Positions 45,070-57,659 of a stretch of DNA of 64,000 nucleotides are shown in pieces. The notes below the pieces were generated by a model. It searched no databases, was not told where the DNA came from, and saw nothing but the letters and a program-made list of their open reading frames with translations. Positions within the stretch are counted from its first letter, which is position 1. Each line of letters starts with the position of its first letter. Origin of the DNA: Mytilus californianus (Eukaryota; Mollusca; Bivalvia; Mytilida; Mytilidae); assembly GCF_021869535.1 (NCBI RefSeq), contig NW_026262581.1:118014771-118078770 (forward strand), given 5' to 3'. The position numbers were made by a program, and so were the translations under genes.

Positions 45070-47200
45070 GGTTTTTATTTGACTGGGAAATCAATGTAAT
45101 TCATTGCTACCAATGTAATAAAAGAACTTATTATTTTTTTAGAAAAGAAAAGAAAAAAGATTTTTACAAGTGTTGAAACTTTCTGTCGTTACGGTAACAC
45201 GAAGTTTCAGAAAATAAAGAGAAAAAAGGAATACATTATACATTCTATACACCTTTCCGCTTACCATTTTTGTGCTTGTTTTGCAATTAAATAGCTGGTG
45301 GTATAATCTGATTGTCGATTTCATTTTTGAAGCAAACAATATATAGATAATTAAGCGTTATAATTGCCATGATAAAATGAAAATATAGGAGTTTTGTCCT
45401 GTGTCATTCATGGTTTTTCCCTTCTTCTTACAATTGTGTTAGAGGTGTGATTCGTACTATAAATACAGCTACATATCCCTCCGTAAGTCTGACCGCGTTC
45501 ATGATCAGTAATTGTCAACGTACTTTAGTGTACTTTATTTTTATAACTCCTTTGGTTTGGTATGAAACCAGTTGTGTGTATTTTCTATTACAGTAATTGA
45601 TTACATGATCGTTGATTTCACAACGTTCAGTGGCAAATATTTGATGCATATTCAGGACTAATAAGAACAATGTAAACATTGATCAATCTTTAGGCGTAGA
45701 AAATATTTACGAATATAGGAGAAAAAATACAAACTCCCATGCATTCAACGCTTTTCAACACAGATTATGTGTAATGAGGTTATCTAAATCGGGTATTTTC
45801 TACATTTCTTAACTAAAGAAAATAACAATAAATATGTTTTTTTAGTTGTCTATTTGTCTATCACAAGTCCGTTTCCCGGTTTTTTTTTCACATGTAGGCT
45901 AAACGCAATAAAGATAAAAGCTTAAAAAATAATTATTTCATAATTTCACTCATTCAAGATTTGTTTTACTGCATGAATTAATTAATAAATTAGATATATT
46001 CAATCATTTTGGTTTTGACAGAGTTTATACCATAACATATTTGTCTCAGTACCTGATGGTCACATGAACATGAGGGTATTCCATCAAGAATATACAATAT
46101 ACAAGGTTGTCGGGTAAATGTAGATTGCGGATAAAGAAGTTGGATATCAAACTTGAATAAACAAACTGAGGCCAATTTAACACGGATATGTATTTTCTCT
46201 TCAACAATATTTTAATTCTCTGATCTTTATTTTCATTTAAACTAGGTTAATACATTTTATGGCATATAAAATAAAAAAATAAACATCAGATGTATTTGAA
46301 GGCATTTTGTAAATAAAGTAAAGGGTCAGGCAAATATATCAAGTATTCCGTTTTAGAAAGTTTTTATATATGATTTTTTTTACTTGAAATTGTGTTTACG
46401 GGTTTTAAGTTATTTTACAATTATTGATTTTCTGATAAAATAGTTAAATTTGTGGTATTATCATAATAATTCTTTAATTTATTTAAAATAAACATTTAAC
46501 ACTTTCTCGGATTAACTTTTCATCGTGTTCATGATAACTTTGTTAACCCTCTATGATTATTAAAAAATGACTGATTTTTTTTACCAAGGGTGTATTTTTG
46601 TTCCGTTACTGAGGATATTTTTGTCCTTTATGAATCCATAGGAGAAATTTGACTCCAATATGATATATTTTGTCTCATATTAATAAATGGTAGTTTTATC
46701 CGATAAATTTTTATCAGTTATAGTCGTTATTTTGATAAATTCAATAATTCATTGAAGTTTCGTATGCATCTATGAAGATAAAAAAATCCCGTGCAGCAAT
46801 TTTCTCCAGGAACGCTCAAAGCAAAATATTTGAAAGCCAAAGAATGCATAAAAAAGATAGGAGTGAAGAGGTTTATGACCAAAAAAGGACCTACACATCG
46901 CCACCTTCTTCAAGTTGTGTGTCTGTTCAAAGTCAGGAGCATGTACTTCAGTGGTTGTTGTTACTTCAAGTCTGATATTTTTTTTTTGTAAATGCTTTGT
47001 TATAAATTAGGCCGTTACTTTTCTCAAGGAATTGTTTCATATTTTTTATGTCGAGGCGGGCCCTTTTATAACCAACTTTACGGTTTCCATATTTTTCCAT
47101 ATTGAAGGTCGTACGGTTGCCTAAAACACAACTAAATGATCGAAAAAAGAGAATATACTTGCACTGACGATTTTGATACAAATATGGTAGTAAATTAATA
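45070..47200. other. Unassigned AT-rich DNA
   Basis: 45610-45670 (CAACGTTCAGTGGCAAATAT, GATGCATATTCAGGACTAA) is a scrap of the same dispersed repeat as 51030-51110. The two overlapping plus frames at 46772-46991 are unrecognised; the DNA under their ends (AGTCAGGAGCATGTACTTCA) resembles a dispersed repeat near 59810-59850. Nothing else is supported. Confidence 0.45.
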
Positions 47201-47207
47201 ATATAAC

Positions 47208-47329
47208 AATTATAGCCTATGCATGAGGTCAATAGAGGAGACATCGACCCAAAGAAGTATATCGTCCTCAGTCCATATACTTTTTTAGGTCAATATATCA
47301 ATGTATCGACCTCATACAAGGGCTATAAT
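47208..47329. repeat. Short palindromic element next to long-TIR element
   Basis: ATTATAGCCTATGCATGAGG near 47208 is imperfectly mirrored by the complement ending ACCTCATACAAGGGCTATAAT at 47329, giving arms of about 26 bases around a ~70-base interior. Its right end coincides with the ATAAT at the left edge of the 47330 element. Confidence 0.6.
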
Positions 47330-47733
47330 CACTGTGTATCATCGCCACCGGAAATTGGGTACTAACGAAGCGGAGAGAAATGGGAAAAAAAAGTAAACAA
47401 GGTAAGAATTCATTCAATTTAAAGCATTTCTACTGATTTGACGAGGGTACCGCTTAAGAAATGATTTTCTGATATATAATTCTTTAAATTATTAGGCCGA
47501 TAAGTACAAAATTATGTCAAGATTTTGTGTTATACTTCAAAACCTGCCACTTAGTACCCGAAAATTTCGAGGTCCATCGTCCTCTGTCGCCCCATTGGCA
47601 AGATATTCAACTGTTTTTCATTATTTTTCCAGACACGTTTTTAGATTATGATAGTGTGACATCATATTTACTGAGATTTGTTGTCATAAAGATGTTTTTT
47701 GAAGAATATGGATCAAAACATTGTTTGTTTATT

Positions 47734-47803
47734 GTACGGCGAATTGCAGAACGTTGTACGGCGAATTGCAGAATAACAACTTTTGTCTGTACGGCGTCTT
47801 GCA
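47734..47803 (+). repeat. Subterminal repeats, left side
   Basis: GTACGGCGAATTGCAG occurs at 47734 and 47756 and GTACGGCGTCTTGCA at 47789. The complementary motif occurs three times just inside the right terminus. Short repeats of this kind near transposon ends commonly bind transposase. Confidence 0.75.
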
Positions 47804-48164
47804 ATATATTGTAATTTAAAGATGAAATTAATCGCTGTTTAGAAAATATCAAGTGACGATATTTTGTCCATATTAAAGCTTTACCGGCTTCCAAATATAC
47901 AAAATAAACTACATATCAAATATTATAAAATATATGCCGTTAATTTCGTTCAGAAGTCGTCGTTGCGTACCTCTATTCGACTTTGTGTTTTTAAAGACAA
48001 AAAGGTTTTTTTCAACCATATTATCCTAAATACATTCATATATCGTTATACTACTAACGACTGTTGTCTTATTTGTTGTCCTGGTGAAATTTTGTAAGTT
48101 CAATAAAAAAAAAAACGACCATTCATCTTTCCTTGGTGCTTGAAAGAATTTTTTTTTTAATATA

Positions 48165-48430
48165 AACAGTGGAGATGTAGTATGATTGCAAATAAGATAA
48201 CTATTCACCAGGATCAAATAAAGTGTATGTAAGCAATTATATGCTATCGTACGGCCTTCAACAACTAAAATTCGTACCTTATAGTCGGCTATAAAAAGCC
48301 CCAACATGAAAAATGTGGAGGGATTCAACAAGAAAACTAACGGCCTAACTCATAACAAAACAATGTACGAAAAACAACACATATGATAGCGGTGAACCAA
48401 CGACAACCACCGAACTACATGTACAGGCTC
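48165..48430 (-). repeat. Dispersed bivalve-type repeat inside long-TIR element
   Basis: GGAGATGTAGTATGATTGCA, ATCGTACGGCCTTCAACAAC and AGTCGGCTATAAAAAGCCCC mark a reverse-oriented copy of the family seen at the left edge and at 4265-4440. It must have inserted into the long-TIR element, or have been part of it. Confidence 0.75.
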
Positions 48431-48439
48431 GTGACTTCG

Positions 48440-50150
48440 GACAGACACTTTAAGAATGTGCTGGGTAAAATTCATTGTTTATTTTTTTAATTTCTGAAAC
48501 GAATAATTTGTTGAAAGAAAAATGAAGAAAATACCTTTTTTTTTCATTGAAAATTAGGAGAAATAAATCACGAATTGTGTTTCGAATTAATTTTCTTGTT
48601 TCTTATCGAATATAAGATTGTATTTTTTTTTTCAGTAAATTCAATCAATCTTTTTATTTACAGGGATAAAAGAATAAAAGACTGTTGCTAAGGCTGTTTG
48701 GCCTAAACTTAAAGGAGTAGATGGAGGGGTAGTGAGAAGGAATGTATTCGTCCGAATTCTTATTGTACTTAAATTTTCATGATTACTATATATGTATAAT
48801 ATTTCTCAGTAAATTTTAATGTGATATTGTGCCAATTAAAATTATATAATTAATACAAGTAAGACTTGCATTTGCTTTAAAAGATATACATGTAGCAGCA
48901 CGTGATTATTTGTTTTCAAACACACCTTCTCTGTTTTGAACTTATAAATGTATGGATCCCGTCTATCTGTTTGGTTGAATATAAATGTGAATTCATAGTG
49001 TTTTAAAATCAACAGTTAGCCCTATTTTTGTGTGTGTGTAAATAATCTAATCTTTAGATAGATGCTAAAATTAAAATCATTTTTCTTAATAAGAAGAAAA
49101 AAGTGCAACTAAAGCACGCCTCAATGTAAAAAGGTGTACCCGACTTATTCTTTCACGATAAGAAGTTACCGATTTCGGTATTTTAACAGAACTGTTTGCG
49201 AGGGCAAATAAATAAAAGAACGCTTTCAAATCAACATTTAAATTTTCGTGGATTTTTCCAAAAGAATTTATGAGTATGCATCATCAGGAATTAAAAAATA
49301 TTTCAACCTGTCCTTATCATGCTTATTAGATGTTATTTGATTATATTTCTTTAACTTACAAGTCGAAGATGCTAGCTTTTGTGTATTATATTAATAAGTG
49401 TATAGCATTAAAATTACAACCAAAAAAAATTCATTCAAGGTCATCTTTATTCACAAGTAAAAAGTTTATATAAATAGTTTATGCCGTAGCCACAGCGGGA
49501 TTTGTATCCCTTGTATCGGATTTTTCTTTCATTCTTTCCAAAAATGATTAATATAAGGTTAATATTTTTTTAAATTCAAACAGTGGTAGCCACCGAGCTT
49601 GTTCATTTCTTTATTATAATATATTGGCTGTATCTGCCTTTTGCAAATAAGACAATAACATTAATTGAATAAGGAGATGTGGAATGATTTTCAGTGAGAG
49701 GATTATCCAACAAAGTCCAAATGAAATGGATTTGACCAACTAAGGGTCATTGTACACTTCACAATGAACAAAACCCATATACCGTATCAAAATTGCCTGA
49801 TTTATGACAAAATCATGAACAAATGTCAGACAGCAACTTACGACAGCTGCTATATTACATGTTTTTGACCGGGGACAGACACATATAACGTCAGGGGCAT
49901 GAAAATAGGTCAGTGAAACAGTGACATGCCATTTCGAAAGTTGCAACATTTGCCAGCTTTTATATATGCCGTATTCATATTGTATAAATTGGGTATGTAA
50001 AAGATGTAATAGGACTGTGTTCAAGCCTTATATTGTGTATACATCTTTAATGCTGTCAAGCGAATTGTATTTCTATCAAATGCATAATTGGATATTTGAA
50101 CGTAATACTTTATTTTCTTTAAAAGGACGGCAAATAAATATTTTAAAATT
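48440..50150. other. Interior of long-TIR element, no coding sequence seen
   Basis: AT-rich DNA without a supported gene. 49670-49900 (GGAGATGTGGAATGATTTTC ... ACCGGGGACAGACACATAT) looks like another diverged copy of the dispersed family at 48165. The plus frame at 49921-50286 is an artefact of the right subterminal region. Confidence 0.5.
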
Positions 50151-50151
50151 A

Positions 50152-50220
50152 GCAAGTTGCCATACAGTTGAAAACAAGCTGCCATACAGTAAATTTGTCA
50201 ACACGAGCAAGTTGCCGTAC
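50152..50220 (-). repeat. Subterminal repeats, right side
   Basis: GCAAGTTGCCATAC (50152), a related CAAGCTGCCATAC (50175) and GCAAGTTGCCGTAC (50207) are complements of the left-side motif GTACGGC-A-TTGC. There are three copies on each side, mirrored about the element centre. Confidence 0.75.
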
Positions 50221-50628
50221 CCTAGACTTTATTTTTTATGGTCTATATTCTTTAAAAAACATCTTTTTGACAACAAATTTCAGTAAATATGATGCCACAC
50301 TATCATAATCTAAAAACGTGTCTGGAAAAATAATGAAAAACAGTTGAATATCTTGCCAATGGGGCGACAGAGGACGATGGACCTCGAAATTTTCGGGTAC
50401 TAAGTGGCAAGTTTTGGAGTATAACACAAAATCTTGACATAATTTTGTACTTATCGGCCTAATAATTTAAAGAATTATATATCAGAAAATCATTTCTTAA
50501 GCGGTACCCTCGTCAAATCAGTAGAAATGCTTTAAATTCAATGAATTCTTACCTTGTTTACTTTTTTTTTCATTTCTCTCCGCTTCGTTAGTACCCAATT
50601 TCCGGTGGCGATGATACACAGTGATAAT

Positions 50629-52378
50629 TGTACAACATAATATAGACCGAAAACACAACAATCGTGATTCACATTTTTTTTTTAAATCTCAGTAGAAACA
50701 CATACAAATAAAGTTTGTTTAATAAATGATAAAACATCGGAAATTGTTTAGCCGAGTGTTTATTTAAGTAAAGAAAAATGTAAGTGGGGGTTAAAATATA
50801 AACAGACGACGAACAGCAAATAATGGATCCAACATTATTAATGTCAACTACCGCAAGACCACAAGATACCCTTTGAATATATTTACATACTTAAACTATT
50901 CTAAGGAATTTATTTCTGCACAAAAACGAATTCAGAAAGTTAACTGTTTAACAGACAACAGACATGCACCAAGTGATGGATACGATTGTGTTTTAAATTG
51001 TTGAATTCATATTTTAGTGCAAAATTTGATTGATTGATTGTTGATTGCTTAACGTCCAGTGGCAAACCTTTCATGCATATTATGAACGAAATGTCATTTC
51101 AGAAATTGATTTATGGAGTAATAATTATTACAAATGTTAAAATTTTCGTATCATTTGGTAAAACATCAAGACTACTTTGCCTATGTAGATAGAATGGAAC
51201 CGAAAAAATACATAGTTCGGCTGAAACATGCTCCTTTATATTAGTATTTAGTGCAAGAAAACGTTTGTGAATTGTTTAAGACAGACTGGAAGAATCGGGT
51301 TTTCTATGTGCTTTATATCTTGTACCTAATTTGCACGACTTGTCATTCATATTCTTCAGTAGGGGACATTATTCCTACTCTAAACGGACAAGAATACTGC
51401 TTAATACCAGATAAGCAATAGTATTTTTTAAATTTCTTTGATTTAATACCAATTTAAATAAAAACCACCGAAATTAATTTGATACTCAATATGTTTCCTT
51501 GAATATAAGTATATTCTCATTCGGTCTGAAAATAAAATATGAAATTGATATATAGAGCATTCAGAAATGTGAATGTTATAAAATGTTATTAAATCAGAGA
51601 AAGGTATTGAACGCCATTCTAAAACATGAACCTGTATACGTAGGACCTCATGGGACGACACTCTGCCATTTTCAGGTAATATACATGTTGATCTGTAATA
51701 CCCGGAAATGTCAAGGAATATCACTACCTATATCCTATATAGCTATACAGAATGTACCATGTCAAAGAAATTCGTAAAGCATGACCATTCATGATTTAAG
51801 AGGGATCAAGGGGGGGGGGGGGGGGGGGGGGGTAATGATTTAAATTTTGACTACATTGTTTTTCCAAACTTATATCACTAATAAAAATACATCCAGGAAC
51901 AAAATTCTTTTTGTTATTTCATAGAATACTCCTTAATATGGGCTACAGTGGACAAGCAGTATTTTTAAATTGATTTAATACTTAGTAAAAACAAAATTAT
52001 TTTGATAGCCAATATGTTTCCATAAAAAATTACATATGCTCATTGGTAAACGGACAGAAAGTCACAGGACATAAAGTCACAAATTTGATAGGACAAAAAG
52101 TAACAGGACAAAAAGTCACAAATAATGTGTTGACAATTGTTCGAATATATAAGAGAAAGATCTTACAATATTTCCTAGGATTTTTCAGTATACGAATATG
52201 GATAGTAAACTGCACATTGCTAGAAAACAAAGAAATATTGATGCCAACGTTAAAAACGTGAGTAATGTAATTCAAATAGACAGGAAATACGAAAAAAAGA
52301 TTTAAAAAACAAAAATAAAACAAAATTTTAATCTGCAAACCGAGTCCCTGAGGTAATTTTATAGATTTTAAAAACGAA
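50629..52378. other. Unassigned DNA with short repeats
   Basis: 51030-51110 (GATTGATTGTTGATTGCTTA, CGTCCAGTGGCAAACC, TTTCATGCATATTATGAACG) is a dispersed bivalve-type repeat, related to 45610-45670. 52055-52125 contains four imperfect tandem copies of AGGACAAAAAGTCACA. No gene is supported. Confidence 0.55.
51810..51832 (+). repeat. Poly-G tract, 23 bases
   Basis: An uninterrupted run of 23 G lies in an AT-rich setting. The exact length is unreliable in most sequencing chemistries. Confidence 0.9.
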
Positions 52379-52383
52379 CTTAG

Positions 52384-54603
52384 TGTGCATTTCTTTCTAA
52401 CCAAAGTTTGGTAAACGTTGTGTGCCGTTTGTTATAGTTTGTTAAACGTTACAAAAGTAGAAACAAATGCATCGTTTAATAGAGGTTTCTCAACATCTTA
52501 CGAACGGACGAAACTCTACGAACGTATCGTTAAGGAGCAGTAATTTTGTTATAATAAAATCCACGATAAATATCTACCGATAGTGCAGTGTGTTTAAGGA
52601 AAACAGTTAACAGTTGCATAGTCTTTTTGCCACCTTGCATTTTATTTTTGTGGTTAAACATCGGTGTTCCAATTTATTTTCTTTTGTTGAATGTTACGTA
52701 TTCTTACGTTGGTTTTCGTTTGTTTACATGTCGAATATATGCGTTCGATTTATCTCCCTTGTCCATTTAAACAGAACATTGTCAGTTTGTAATGCAGTTA
52801 AAAAAAATCCCCGCGTCTTGTTTGCATTTCATTTGATTGATGGTTGGGTGTTTAGCGTTCTGTTGCAAGTATTCCATGCTTGTCACGACGAGATTAGCGG
52901 TTTGTTAAAGGATTGAAAAGTGATTGATCATGATATGACACGAGTTTAGTATTTTTCATTTATTATATCCTGGCATAGGCGGATCCAGGGGTAGGGGGCC
53001 CACCTTTTGTGGGAAAAATTTGTTGATTATATAGGGAATCACTGTAGCATGACTGGAGGGGGCCCCCTCGTAGGTCAGTCAGTGGGCCCCCCTTATGAAA
53101 AGTTCTGGATCCGCCACTGTATTCACACATTCTTTATAAATATGGAACGAATAAAGGAGAGTGAGTTTGGGTAAATTCTGTCTCCTAGAATAAAGCACTC
53201 AACAGGAAAGTCTCAATGTGCACTAGGTCCAATTGGTCCGACTTGCTGTTAAATCATTTTTATGGAATAAGTTACAGAAATATAAAGGTGCACTCGATCA
53301 ATCGTAAAGTTATAAAGTTTTGTGTATTCTTGTTGAAAGTATGAGTGCTACAACACTAACAAAACTGATAGTTACATAGTTTTTAAAAGGTACATTTTCT
53401 GTAAATTCTATAATAAAAACCGAAGAAAAACATATACAGCATTCCATATAAACTCCACGAAAGCAAAAAAAAAAAACCCACAAAATAATTATATATATAT
53501 ACTAACAAAGAAAATAAGAGCTGCAATGAAAACAAAACAAACCAAAAAACCTAAATACATTACAGAACATCTTTTTAAAGTGTTATCTTTTTTTTTTTTG
53601 CTTTTTTTCAAATATTTACTTCAATGTTTCCCTTTAGTTATCTTCTTGACTTTATCAGTTTAGCTAGAATATAAATCAGTTATAATCATTTAAAGTCAAG
53701 AAGTGATCATTTGGATTTTAGAGTTGGGGCAACGAAGTTACCCCGGATCCGAGGATGTTTTTTTTCAAATTATAAAAACTAGAGGCGTTCACGCGTAGAT
53801 TAGTTTTAGCTCATGTTTGCGCCATAATTTATTGATCAATTAGATTTTCAACTGTTTTGATTAAACCGTAAATTGTATATCATTACGACTCAAAATGGTC
53901 TTACAAATTCCAAAATGTATATATTTTTTATGTAAAAGAAATTTCAAGGGGAAGAAGATCACAACCGATAGTCCAAAATTATTGAAAAAAATTACTGCTC
54001 CCTCTTTTTTCGTTCCGGCAAGTTACGTCAAGTTAGGTCAATTTTCGTTCGTTCGTAAGATGTTGAGAAACCTCTAATCAGTGTTTACTGACCCTGTTTG
54101 AACTGTGAAAACGCATGCACATGTTGTTGGTATTTGAACTTATTACGCGGGGAAAATAGCCTCCGTATAAGATGTTATAGACACAGAGGACATCGCTCCT
54201 CTATGCATATTTAATTTTTTTGGCAGTTCTTCATCTTCATCAGATAAATGTATGAAGATAGTGATGATAAGCCTTTTTATTGAAGATAACAGAAATGAAA
54301 GAAAGGATGGTAATACCTAAATTTTAGTAATTTTAGACATTGTTTTGAGTTATGACAAGCAAGAACATACATCTTTTTTAGTGCGAAAAATATGTTTAGG
54401 TATTGATTAAATGTTTAAGTTAGAAAGAAATTCATCGTTTGTACTAACAAACGACGAACGACAAACTATAGACGCATTTGCAGCGAGTGTATAGTTTGTC
54501 AAAGTTTATGCAAACTTGGCAAACGTATGTTAGAAACAAATGATCTAAACGTGTGCTCGCTGAACCGTACGTTTGTATCGTTTGTGTAAGAAAGAAATGC
54601 GCT
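52384..54603. mobile_element. Candidate DNA transposon with inverted ends, TSD CTTAG
   Basis: The left end TGTGCATTTCTTTCT and the complement of the right end (AGCGCATTTCTTTCT) are inverted repeats, and CTTAG flanks both sides (52379-52383 and 54604-54608). A second inverted pair lies further in: AGAGGTTTCTCAACATCTTA (from 52481) against TAAGATGTTGAGAAACCTCT (ending about 54076), with GGAGCAGTAATTTT mirrored as well. Words of the form GTTTG and AAACG cluster near both ends. The interior has no recognisable transposase (the frames at 52588-52916 are unknown) and carries a nested short element. I infer a non-autonomous transposon. Confidence 0.68.
52976..53121. mobile_element. Short MITE-like element with GGCGGATCCAG ends
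   Basis: GGCGGATCCAGGGGTAGGGG at the left and the complementary CTGGATCCGCC at the right enclose about 145 bp, with inner GGGGGCCCA and TGGGCCCCCC blocks also inverted. It is nested within the 52384-54603 element. I recognise the GGCGGATCCAG end as widespread in invertebrate repeats. Confidence 0.75.
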
Positions 54604-54608
54604 CTTAG

Positions 54609-56480
54609 AGAGATATTCGTTATTTTCATAAAATAATGCGGGCACGTGTCAACGATTACACAACTACTCAGCCGTGAATTATACAATCAACAAAATTGAT
54701 TGGATTATCCTTATTGCTTATGACTATAATGTTATGAGAACAGTGTTTTGAATAAAATAGATTTAATTATACATGTTCAACGATGTTTTTGAGTTGTTTC
54801 TGAATTGTTCCATGTTATTAATACTTTAAGGGTAGTGCGTTTTTGTGATTATGGAGAACAAAATATATGATAAATGATAGAAACAAAGAGGAAAACAGAG
54901 TCAAATTCATTTTTCAAAATTTATTTTCACATTGAAATATACTATTCATTGATTCTATAAACCCCATCAAGACCCTCACAATGTTGATTGAGCTGATGCG
55001 TTCTGTATTTTGAGGTATGAGAGATAACTAGTACTGCGTGTGAGTCCTAGAAAATAATGCGGATTGTTTCAACATATGAATTAATCAACAACATCCTGTT
55101 ATTGTTTATTGAACCTGAATGACCACCTAGGGTATACATCGATATCCTGTGACACGAGTGTAATCTATTGAATAACTTATCAAATTGCACATCACTAAGT
55201 TTAAAATTACAATTAGCAGTACAATTCAACTAATTCAACATTTTGAAGTCTGATGATAACTCGACCTATCAGAATTTAAAACAAGAAACTTGATTAACGT
55301 CTCTATAGTATGCAAGAACATAAAATACCATATTGCAATTCTGACAAAAAGAAACATACTATACGAATAACAACAGCAACAAATAAAACAGATAACATAA
55401 CAATTATCATAATGCATCAGTAGCAGGTAAACACTATTATAATGAGACTACAATAAATTGCTTTTTTCTTTTAAAAACATTGAAATATAGCTGTAAATCA
55501 CATGCTGATATCATGTACCATAGATTATACATCTATGCATGTACTTAGTTTTGTTTCGTTTGGTTTTCTGCTGTTATTATTTCTAAGTACACTGAATATT
55601 TTTTACATACAAATAGATAGTGAAGTTAACCTCCTTTAGTGTTTCTCTATAGAATGATGATTAATTCTGTTCGCTGATAGGAAATCCGACAAGTACACTG
55701 TTTCAATTATTTAAGAGTATGTAAATTTATATGATTAACTGAATTGGAAAAACGATTTTCTTTCTCAAATCTTGTGGAGTCCCCTGGATATCTTAAACTT
55801 TCTCCTCTTTTAACTCTTTTAACAGAACATCAAAAGCATTTTCCTCGGACAATTGTATCATTCAAGTTGTTTAATTCTTATAGAATAGCTATATATACCT
55901 TTGTAATAGCAAAAATGCGAATTTGTATAGAAAATTTTATTTTAGAAAAAAAATCAAAATAATTCGAAAAAAAAAACACCAATTTTTTATAACCCGATTA
56001 ATTCACTCCTCGCCATATCGATATCTCCTATACTTATGACGTACCCGTCATAGAGCACAGAAATATAAAGATTGAATTAGCAAATACATGTATGTGTCTT
56101 CATTTTTTTCTTCCTCAGTCAACGATTAGTAAGACACAAGACACAATTCAAGTTTCTTTTCCTGATTTTAAAAACAATTTTAAAGCATTCTGAATATTAA
56201 TAAAGTAGATGTGAGATATTCAATGAAACAGCAATCAAGATATATTACAGATTTTCAACATTCTTCAATCATGATAAATAAAGCAGCCAAGATATTTGAG
56301 TGCACTCTTTTTTTTTATTGATAATTTTTTTTGTGCTTAATTAAAGATTGTAAAGTGCCGATTTTTTTCTGCATAATACTTTTGATATGTTCGCAATGAA
56401 AAAAAAAAACCCTTTGCCTCAGTAATTTCAAGATTTTATAGTGTATTATTTCGCCATAAATACAAATTTTATTGTCAATT
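54609..56480. other. Unassigned AT-rich DNA
   Basis: Short frames (54444-54686, 55047-55417, 55744-55962) show no domain or composition shift. I can support no gene or repeat. Confidence 0.4.
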
Positions 56481-56499
56481 TAGCGGTATTTCTAACATT

Positions 56500-56555
56500 G
56501 CCTATAAGAGAGAGATTTGGCTTGCCATAAAACCAGGTTCAACCCACCATTGTTA
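56500..56555 (+). repeat. Dispersed repeat fragment (AACCAGGTTCAACCC)
   Basis: CATAAAACCAGGTTCAACCC is a short copy of the family at 10585-10830. Confidence 0.6.
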
Positions 56556-56791
56556 AATTGAATTGGATTCACTGTAACTCCATTTACCGGTAAATTTCAT
56601 TAATCTCTTGGACAAAAAAAAAACACCTTTCTCCGACATGGATTTTTTACCTTTACAAGCTAAAAAATTACCATAGAGCAAATTACATGGATGATTAATA
56701 TTGACCATTTGGTATAGGCATATGTCCGTGTTCAAAGCGATACGTACATGCAGGACATACATTATTTTGTTGAATAAAATCAAATCTACAA

Positions 56792-57343
56792 ATGGGTGCC
56801 GTAGGAGGACCACTGGAGTTTTGAGCAAGGATTTCTTGGCATGTAACAGATCGAAAACTCGGGGTTATGATATTTCATGTATATTTTGAACACATGGAGG
56901 GTTACCCCGGCATCCTTTGCAAAAAAAAAAAAAATTCTTCTATGTGCCTTCGGACTTTATGTTTTGAATTGTAGTTCCACTTTCCATATTCGGTATTTAT
57001 TCTGAGTCAAGTGCCTGTGCGGAGACTCCAAGCAGACAACACGCATGTGTATAACGGCATTGTAGATTTTCTTATAATGATAACGAGAGTTGCCGGTCCG
57101 GTACACGAATAGATCGGTTAGAAAGCTAGGTTTTAATTTTTAAATTAATTAGATTGGAAAGCTTAATTCGAGGGTTGAAAATAGAGAGCGCAAAAAAGGG
57201 GGTTGGGGGTGTTCCACAGGGAATATTTTTATTTTATAAACGCTACATTTGAAAGGTTTATATTTTTCTATTTAATCTTTAACTAGTAATGGGTGCCGTA
57301 GGAGGGACGGCATCGGAGTTTTGAGCAAGGATTTCTTGGCATG
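56792..57343 (+). repeat. Direct repeat pair of ~52 bp flanking ~450 bp
   Basis: 56792-56843 and 57289-57343 share ATGGGTGCCGTAGGAGG, a GGAGTTTTGAGCAAGG phrase and ATTTCTTGGCATG; the second copy has a short GACGG-like insertion. The interval between them has an A13 run and no open frame. Confidence 0.75.
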
Positions 57344-57659
57344 ACAAACAATTTCAGATGTTGGTCCGAGAAGCGTGAACACACCGACCTGACCAACATA
57401 GAATTTCCGCTGACCAATGTCCTAACTGAGTGAAAGATACAAACATTTTATAAACATAAAAAGAAAACTTTAAATGTTTAACATATAAGGATTATAAACA
57501 CTGGACACTTTTAATTTGCAAAACACTCATTTGCAAATCCGCCGCCGCCTCTCCTTAGACCTACAGTGTGGTGTAAATAACCAAAATGTGCGGAATTACA
57601 TGGGATTCAATAATTTCATTGCTTTTCTGCTGTTATTATTATAAATATTTTGTAATTTG

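Larger units (their letters stand above)
47330..50623. mobile_element. Candidate DNA transposon with ~384-bp inverted termini, TSD ATAAT
   Basis: 47330-47713 is the reverse complement of 50240-50623 with only a few percent difference. The outer ends read CACTGTGTATCATCGCC on both sides. Direct copies of ATAAT flank the element (47325-47329 and 50624-50628), as expected for a target-site duplication. The ~2.5-kb interior has no transposase-like frame and contains at least one dispersed repeat, so the element is non-autonomous. The 95-codon plus frame at 47527 and its mirror at 50236-50427 lie within the inverted termini. The family is unknown to me. Confidence 0.75.

Noticed and set aside
46772..46991. 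Two overlapping basic plus-strand frames of 66-67 codons
   Set aside because: They overlap in different phases, show no domain I know and end in sequence that resembles a dispersed repeat.
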